This document shows positions 60,632 to 64,000 of a stretch of DNA of 64,000 nucleotides, one piece after another (position 1 is the first letter of the stretch; each line of letters opens with the position of its first letter). Both the position numbers and the translations under genes were made by a program. Below the pieces are notes generated by a model that was not told the DNA's origin, made no database searches, and saw only the letters and a list, made by a program, of their open reading frames with translations. The stretch is from Kordiimonas sp. SCSIO 12603 (GTDB lineage: Bacteria > Pseudomonadota > Alphaproteobacteria > Sphingomonadales > Kordiimonadaceae), in NCBI RefSeq assembly GCF_024398035.1, contig NZ_CP073748.1, positions 2,827,520-2,891,519 on the forward strand. Reading direction: 5' to 3'.

Positions 60632-61501
60632 ATGAAATATCTATCAGCCTCTACGGCACTGCTACTCATGTCCTTCGCGGTGAACGCAGGTAATCCTGAT
60701 GAAAACAAGCCTATCCTTGAAGGCCCCTATCTTGGGCAGACACCGCCCGGTCTAACACCAACAACTTTTGCACCGGGTATTATTTCCACGGAAGGCTGGG
60801 AATACGGCGTTGTATTCGCGCCAAACATGAAAGAGCTATATTGGGTACGTGAAGTGGATGCTGACACAGACCCCAAGCAAGAGTTTGTTGTTTACGAACA
60901 GAAAAACAATGTATGGCATGAACGCGTTATATCGCCAAGAAGCGGTACGCCTACCCTATCTACTGATGGCAACACCATGTTTTTCGGGCGGAGCTACAAG
61001 GAGCGCGCAGGAGATGGTTGGTCTGACGCCAAACGCTTAGGCCCTGATTTCGAAGACATCCGCATTATGCGAGTTACCGCCTCCGAGGCAGGCACTATTG
61101 CAATAGATGAAGCCACGAGAGAAGGCGATGGCATGCTTCGTTATTCACGGATTATCGACGGCAAGCGTGAGGCACCAATTCCCTTCCCGAAGGAAATCAA
61201 TACGGGTCAGTGGAATGCACACCCATTCATTGCGCCTGATGAAAGCTATGTTATCTGGGACGGACAGAGAGATAATGCCGAACGCAACGCTAATCTGTTC
61301 ATCAGCTTCAAGCAAGAAGACGGATCTTGGGGTGAAGCAATCAAATTTGGCAAGGAAATTAATACAGGTTCTTCTGAGTTCGCCGCCCAGGTAACGCCCG
61401 ATGGGAAATACCTGTTTTTCAATCGCAATGTGGGCCCTGATAACACAGATACTTTCTGGGTTGATGCCAAGGTAATCGAAAAACTAAGGCCGAAAAAATA
61501 G
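60632..61501 (+). CDS. Exported PD40/WD40-like propeller protein
   Basis: A 289-residue protein with a signal peptide and repeats of the PD40 type: F-A-P-N-M-K-E-L-Y-W-V, L-S-T-D-G-N-T-M-F-F, I-A-P-D-E-S-Y-V-I-W-D-G and V-T-P-D-G-K-Y-L-F-F-N-R. Such TolB-like beta propellers bind proteins or peptides. A close paralogue lies 1.3 kb downstream in the same cassette, sharing G-P-Y-L-G-Q-T-P-P-G at the N-terminus. Ligand unknown. Confidence 0.88.
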   Translation: MKYLSASTALLLMSFAVNAGNPDENKPILEGPYLGQTPPGLTPTTFAPGIISTEGWEYGVVFAPNMKELYWVREVDADTDPKQEFVVYEQKNNVWHERVISPRSGTPTLSTDGNTMFFGRSYKERAGDGWSDAKRLGPDFEDIRIMRVTASEAGTIAIDEATREGDGMLRYSRIIDGKREAPIPFPKEINTGQWNAHPFIAPDESYVIWDGQRDNAERNANLFISFKQEDGSWGEAIKFGKEINTGSSEFAAQVTPDGKYLFFNRNVGPDNTDTFWVDAKVIEKLRPKK

Positions 61502-61578
61502 AATTGTTACGAGAACATAACGAGCGCCTTCAAAGCTCATCAGGCCTTATCATAAACTTTCAAAAGCAGGATAGTTAA

Positions 61579-62772
61579 ATGACCATCAATTCACACGTTA
61601 AACGCATATTGGCTGTCGCTCTATTAAGCAGCTTCAGTAGCTTTGCAGTAGTAGCTGACGACCAAAACAGAAACTCAGCAGAGGCTAGCCCGGCTGAAGC
61701 CAATCTCTCATTCAGAGATATACCTCTCCTTGAAAAAGCCTTCATAAACACATCTCCTGCCCTGAGGGACGACGGGTTCCCCGTTGGAAAATTAACCATT
61801 GATGCTGAAAAGAAAGCTGCTCTGATACAGTTTGCCAAAGAGCTGGGCGAAAGCACATACGGCAACTACGACAGTTTGCTTATCACCCATAAAGACAAGC
61901 TGGTTTTTGAAAGCTACTTTCGCCGCGGCCGGATAAATCTTACTCACGGCCAGGCATCAGCCACTAAAGGATACACCAGCCTGATCCTCGGGCGCGCTAT
62001 GCAACTCGGGTATCTGACTATGGCAGATTTAGACAAGCCTCTCATCAGTTTCCTAAAGAATGTGGACCGTACAAAGCTAACGGAAGGTGCTGAAAAAATT
62101 ACACTTCATAAAGCGCTCACCATGCATGGGGGACTGAGTATAAATCGTGAAGAATGGGCTGAAACAGAGAAAACCCCTGAGTGTCTTCAAGGCCAAGGTC
62201 TCGTGCAGTCCCTTTTAGAACAAAGTGCCCCAATTACAGAAGACACTCAGGTTTATAACTACGGTAATTTCAATCCGATATTGGTGATGTCGGTCATTGA
62301 TGCAGTTGTGCCGGGTTCAGCGCAAGAATTCATTAAAACCGAAGTTCTCGATAAATTAGGCATTAAGAACTACCAATGGAAGGATCACATCAGTGGCCTG
62401 CCTGAAGCAGGCTGGCGCGTAAGCATGGCATCACGGGACATGTTAAAATTCGGCAGCGTTATGCTTAACGATGGAAAATTGAACCAAGAACAGTTTATTT
62501 CAGCACGGTATTTAGAGAAAGCAACGAGTGGCCTTGTGAAACCAACCGAAGACTGGATACCAGACACCTATCGCTATGGATACTTTTTCTATCAAACCCC
62601 TCTTACCGTTGAAGGTAAAAATTACAACGCCACCTTCGCCTGGGGCGGCGGCGGACAGCGTATCATCGTAATTGATGAGCTTGATCTCACCATCGTGATC
62701 ACAGGCCATGATAGAGAAGATCAAATCATGGCTCAGATAGAAAATATCGTTGTTCCCGCATTTATTAAATAA
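61579..62772 (+). CDS. Exported serine hydrolase, class C beta-lactamase-like
   Basis: A 397-residue enzyme of the beta-lactamase/penicillin-binding (class C-like) family with a signal peptide. The S-x-x-K motif is S-A-T-K (in Q-A-S-A-T-K-G-Y-T-S), the Y-x-N motif is Y-G-N (in Y-N-Y-G-N-F-N) and the C-terminal motif lies around W-G-G-G-G-Q-R in place of K-T-G. Relatives are esterases, D-amino-acid peptidases or transesterases; drug resistance need not follow. It lies between two paralogous PD40 genes. Confidence 0.9.
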   Translation: MTINSHVKRILAVALLSSFSSFAVVADDQNRNSAEASPAEANLSFRDIPLLEKAFINTSPALRDDGFPVGKLTIDAEKKAALIQFAKELGESTYGNYDSLLITHKDKLVFESYFRRGRINLTHGQASATKGYTSLILGRAMQLGYLTMADLDKPLISFLKNVDRTKLTEGAEKITLHKALTMHGGLSINREEWAETEKTPECLQGQGLVQSLLEQSAPITEDTQVYNYGNFNPILVMSVIDAVVPGSAQEFIKTEVLDKLGIKNYQWKDHISGLPEAGWRVSMASRDMLKFGSVMLNDGKLNQEQFISARYLEKATSGLVKPTEDWIPDTYRYGYFFYQTPLTVEGKNYNATFAWGGGGQRIIVIDELDLTIVITGHDREDQIMAQIENIVVPAFIK

Positions 62773-62782
62773 GGAAGAGATC

Positions 62783-63676
62783 ATGAAATTATTGTTCACA
62801 GCAGCTCTCCTCATAGCTTCAACAGCGGCGATCACAAACAGCGCAAGTGCGGGAGATGAAGTATCCAAACTGGCGGGCCCATATCTCGGGCAAACACCAC
62901 CAGGCTCCACAGCTAAACCCTTTGCACCCGGTATTGTTAATACGGAAAACTGGGGAGATGCTGGTAGTTTCTCACCTGATATGAATGAGTTTTATGTCGG
63001 CCGCTGGCGACACACCAATGAAGCACCTGAGCCAGTAAATGTTACATTTAAACGCGTAGGCAATGGTTGGAAAATGGTAGTCGTGCCGCAAGATGTGCAG
63101 AGACCTTTCCACTCTCCAGATGGCAAAACATTACATTACGATGCCAAATATCAGGAGTGCACAGAAAATGGTTGGTCAGAAATGAAAAGCCTGGGCCCAG
63201 CTTTTGAAGAAATTCAAATCATGGGTTTAACAGCCTCCCGAAAGGGAACCTTAGTTCTTGATGAAAGAGGCAGTAGTAAAGGCGATGGCATACTTCGCTA
63301 CTCAAAGCGCGCAGACGGAAAATGGGAAGATCCAAAGCCTCTACCTAAAACAATCAACACCGGTACATGGAACGCACACCCATTCATTGCACCTGACGAG
63401 AGCTATATAATGTGGGACGGCGAAAGGGAAAGCGGCTTCGGAAGCAGCGATCTTTATATAAGTTTCCGTGAAAAGGACGGCTCATGGGGAGAAGCTATTA
63501 ATCTGGGAGATACGGTAAACACAGAAGCCGAAGAAGGTGGTCCGCGCATCACACCAGATGGAAAATACCTCTTCTTTAACCGAATGGTATTACGCACAGA
63601 TGGCAGTGGTGAACGTCAATCAGATCTATATTGGATTGATGCTTCATTCATCAAAGATCTAAAACCCATGGAATAA
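62783..63676 (+). CDS. Exported PD40/WD40-like propeller protein, paralogue
   Basis: A 297-residue protein with a signal peptide and the same PD40 repeats as the gene at 60632: F-S-P-D-M-N-E-F-Y-V, I-A-P-D-E-S-Y-I-M-W-D-G and I-T-P-D-G-K-Y-L-F-F-N-R. The two share the opening G-P-Y-L-G-Q-T-P-P-G and T-G-T/Q-W-N-A-H-P-F-I, so they arose by duplication and flank the serine hydrolase. The ATG at 62783 has AAGGAAG upstream, ten bases after the hydrolase stop. Confidence 0.88.
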   Translation: MKLLFTAALLIASTAAITNSASAGDEVSKLAGPYLGQTPPGSTAKPFAPGIVNTENWGDAGSFSPDMNEFYVGRWRHTNEAPEPVNVTFKRVGNGWKMVVVPQDVQRPFHSPDGKTLHYDAKYQECTENGWSEMKSLGPAFEEIQIMGLTASRKGTLVLDERGSSKGDGILRYSKRADGKWEDPKPLPKTINTGTWNAHPFIAPDESYIMWDGERESGFGSSDLYISFREKDGSWGEAINLGDTVNTEAEEGGPRITPDGKYLFFNRMVLRTDGSGERQSDLYWIDASFIKDLKPME

Positions 63677-63701
63677 TGCCCATTCTAAGTATAAGCTAAA
63701 A

Positions 63702-63726
63702 ACTGGCTCCCTTAATGGGGGTCAGT
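63702..63726 (+). terminator. Probable terminator of the exported-protein cassette
   Basis: A 10-base-pair stem, ACTGGCTCCC (63702-63711) with GGGGGTCAGT (63717-63726), has two G-U pairs on the plus strand and a 5-base loop. The following stretch is only moderately T-rich (GCTTCTTTC). Confidence 0.6.
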
Positions 63727-64000
63727 GCTTCTTTCAAAATATGTGTTACACTGTATCTTTATAGCTTTTCAGCTATGTGCAATCATTACCCTACTTAAAT
63801 CATTGATAACTCTTTTAATGCACTATGTCGTATTTCTACTTTTGGTATGGCTTGTCTTCAACTTGGTGTTCTTTAGATAGAAAACACCCTCATCTGAACT
63901 GTAGGGTACATGAAGCCCGCACAGATCACTTTCTGTAAATTTAATCATGCAATGCCGACAGATAGTTTGCCTTTAGCGCACCAACTTCTATGGTTTATCT
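63727..64000. other. Gene-free right edge of the window
   Basis: AT-rich sequence after the cassette terminator. A 41-codon minus-strand frame runs across about 63,826-63,950 but has no ribosome site or family resemblance, so it is not called. No partial gene is visible at the edge. Confidence 0.5.

Noticed and set aside
61579-62772. Antibiotic-resistance beta-lactamase
   Set aside because: The class C-like fold is present but the K-T-G motif is replaced and the context is exported propellers and an esterase, so a resistance role is not supported.
63826-63950. A 41-codon minus-strand frame near the right edge
   Set aside because: Too short, no ribosome site, no resemblance to a known family.
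1-64000. CRISPR arrays, prophage, insertion sequences, tRNA or rRNA genes
   Set aside because: No regularly spaced repeats, transposase or integrase genes, or tRNA T-loop/anticodon patterns were found by reading both strands.

Overview
The window looks like a chromosomal segment of a marine-type alphaproteobacterium with moderate to low GC. The evidence is the sfsA-map-radC gene order, an RpoE-ChrR sigma/anti-sigma pair, several large TonB-dependent receptors, a PAS_5 protein and many acyl-CoA dehydrogenase/thiolase genes. A Kordiimonadales-like lineage would fit, but I cannot prove it from sequence alone. I found no rRNA, tRNA, CRISPR array, prophage or insertion sequence. Most of the window is tightly packed genes separated by clear hairpin terminators.

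Layout. 0-10 kb: an ECF sigma factor with a cysteine-bearing tail, a PAS_5 protein, purB, a PhoD-like phosphatase, a secreted amidohydrolase, a DUF1330/LysR divergent pair and the sfsA-map-radC-NUDIX operon. 10-15 kb: two large TonB-dependent receptors. 15-29 kb: fatty-acid and acyl-CoA catabolism (SDR, FadB/J-like fusion, thiolase, three acyl-CoA dehydrogenases, the last two a likely heteromeric pair), a TetR/YHS unit with twin operators, a Fur-boxed heme-type receptor and a two-subunit molybdenum hydroxylase. 29-35 kb: DUF427-egtB-egtD (ergothioneine), and a PAS sensor whose gene overlaps that of a soluble chemoreceptor. 35-41 kb: a two-domain beta-propeller phytase convergent with a porin, a strongly structured RNA candidate, and a TPR/ATP-grasp enzyme. 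41-47 kb: a SulP transporter and carbonic anhydrase operon divergent from a cysteine-less OxyR-like regulator that carries an ATAG-N7-CTAT site, then a second LysR and two cytochrome P460-type proteins. 47-50 kb: an AcnB that resembles the Bacteroidetes form.

50-58.5 kb is the most coherent system. Divergent promoters, both of the form TGATC(C/T)-N17-GTAAC, drive rpoE-chrR on the right and a five-gene operon on the left (FAD oxidoreductase, DUF1365, Cfa-like methyltransferase, MFS transporter, DUF3833 lipoprotein). A convergent DUF6134-SDR pair ends inside the last gene. This is the gene set associated with the singlet-oxygen sigma-E/ChrR response and membrane fatty-acid modification. Here the ChrR anti-sigma domain lacks both expected zinc cysteines (His and Leu instead), while the cupin metal site is intact.

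58.5-64 kb holds a DUF6624 secreted protein and a four-gene cassette of exported proteins (esterase, PD40 propeller, class C serine hydrolase, second PD40 propeller). The best candidates for something new are the structured RNA at 38.86-39.17 kb, the ChrR variant with its mirrored promoters, the OxyR-like/carbonic anhydrase unit and the exported hydrolase/propeller cassette.
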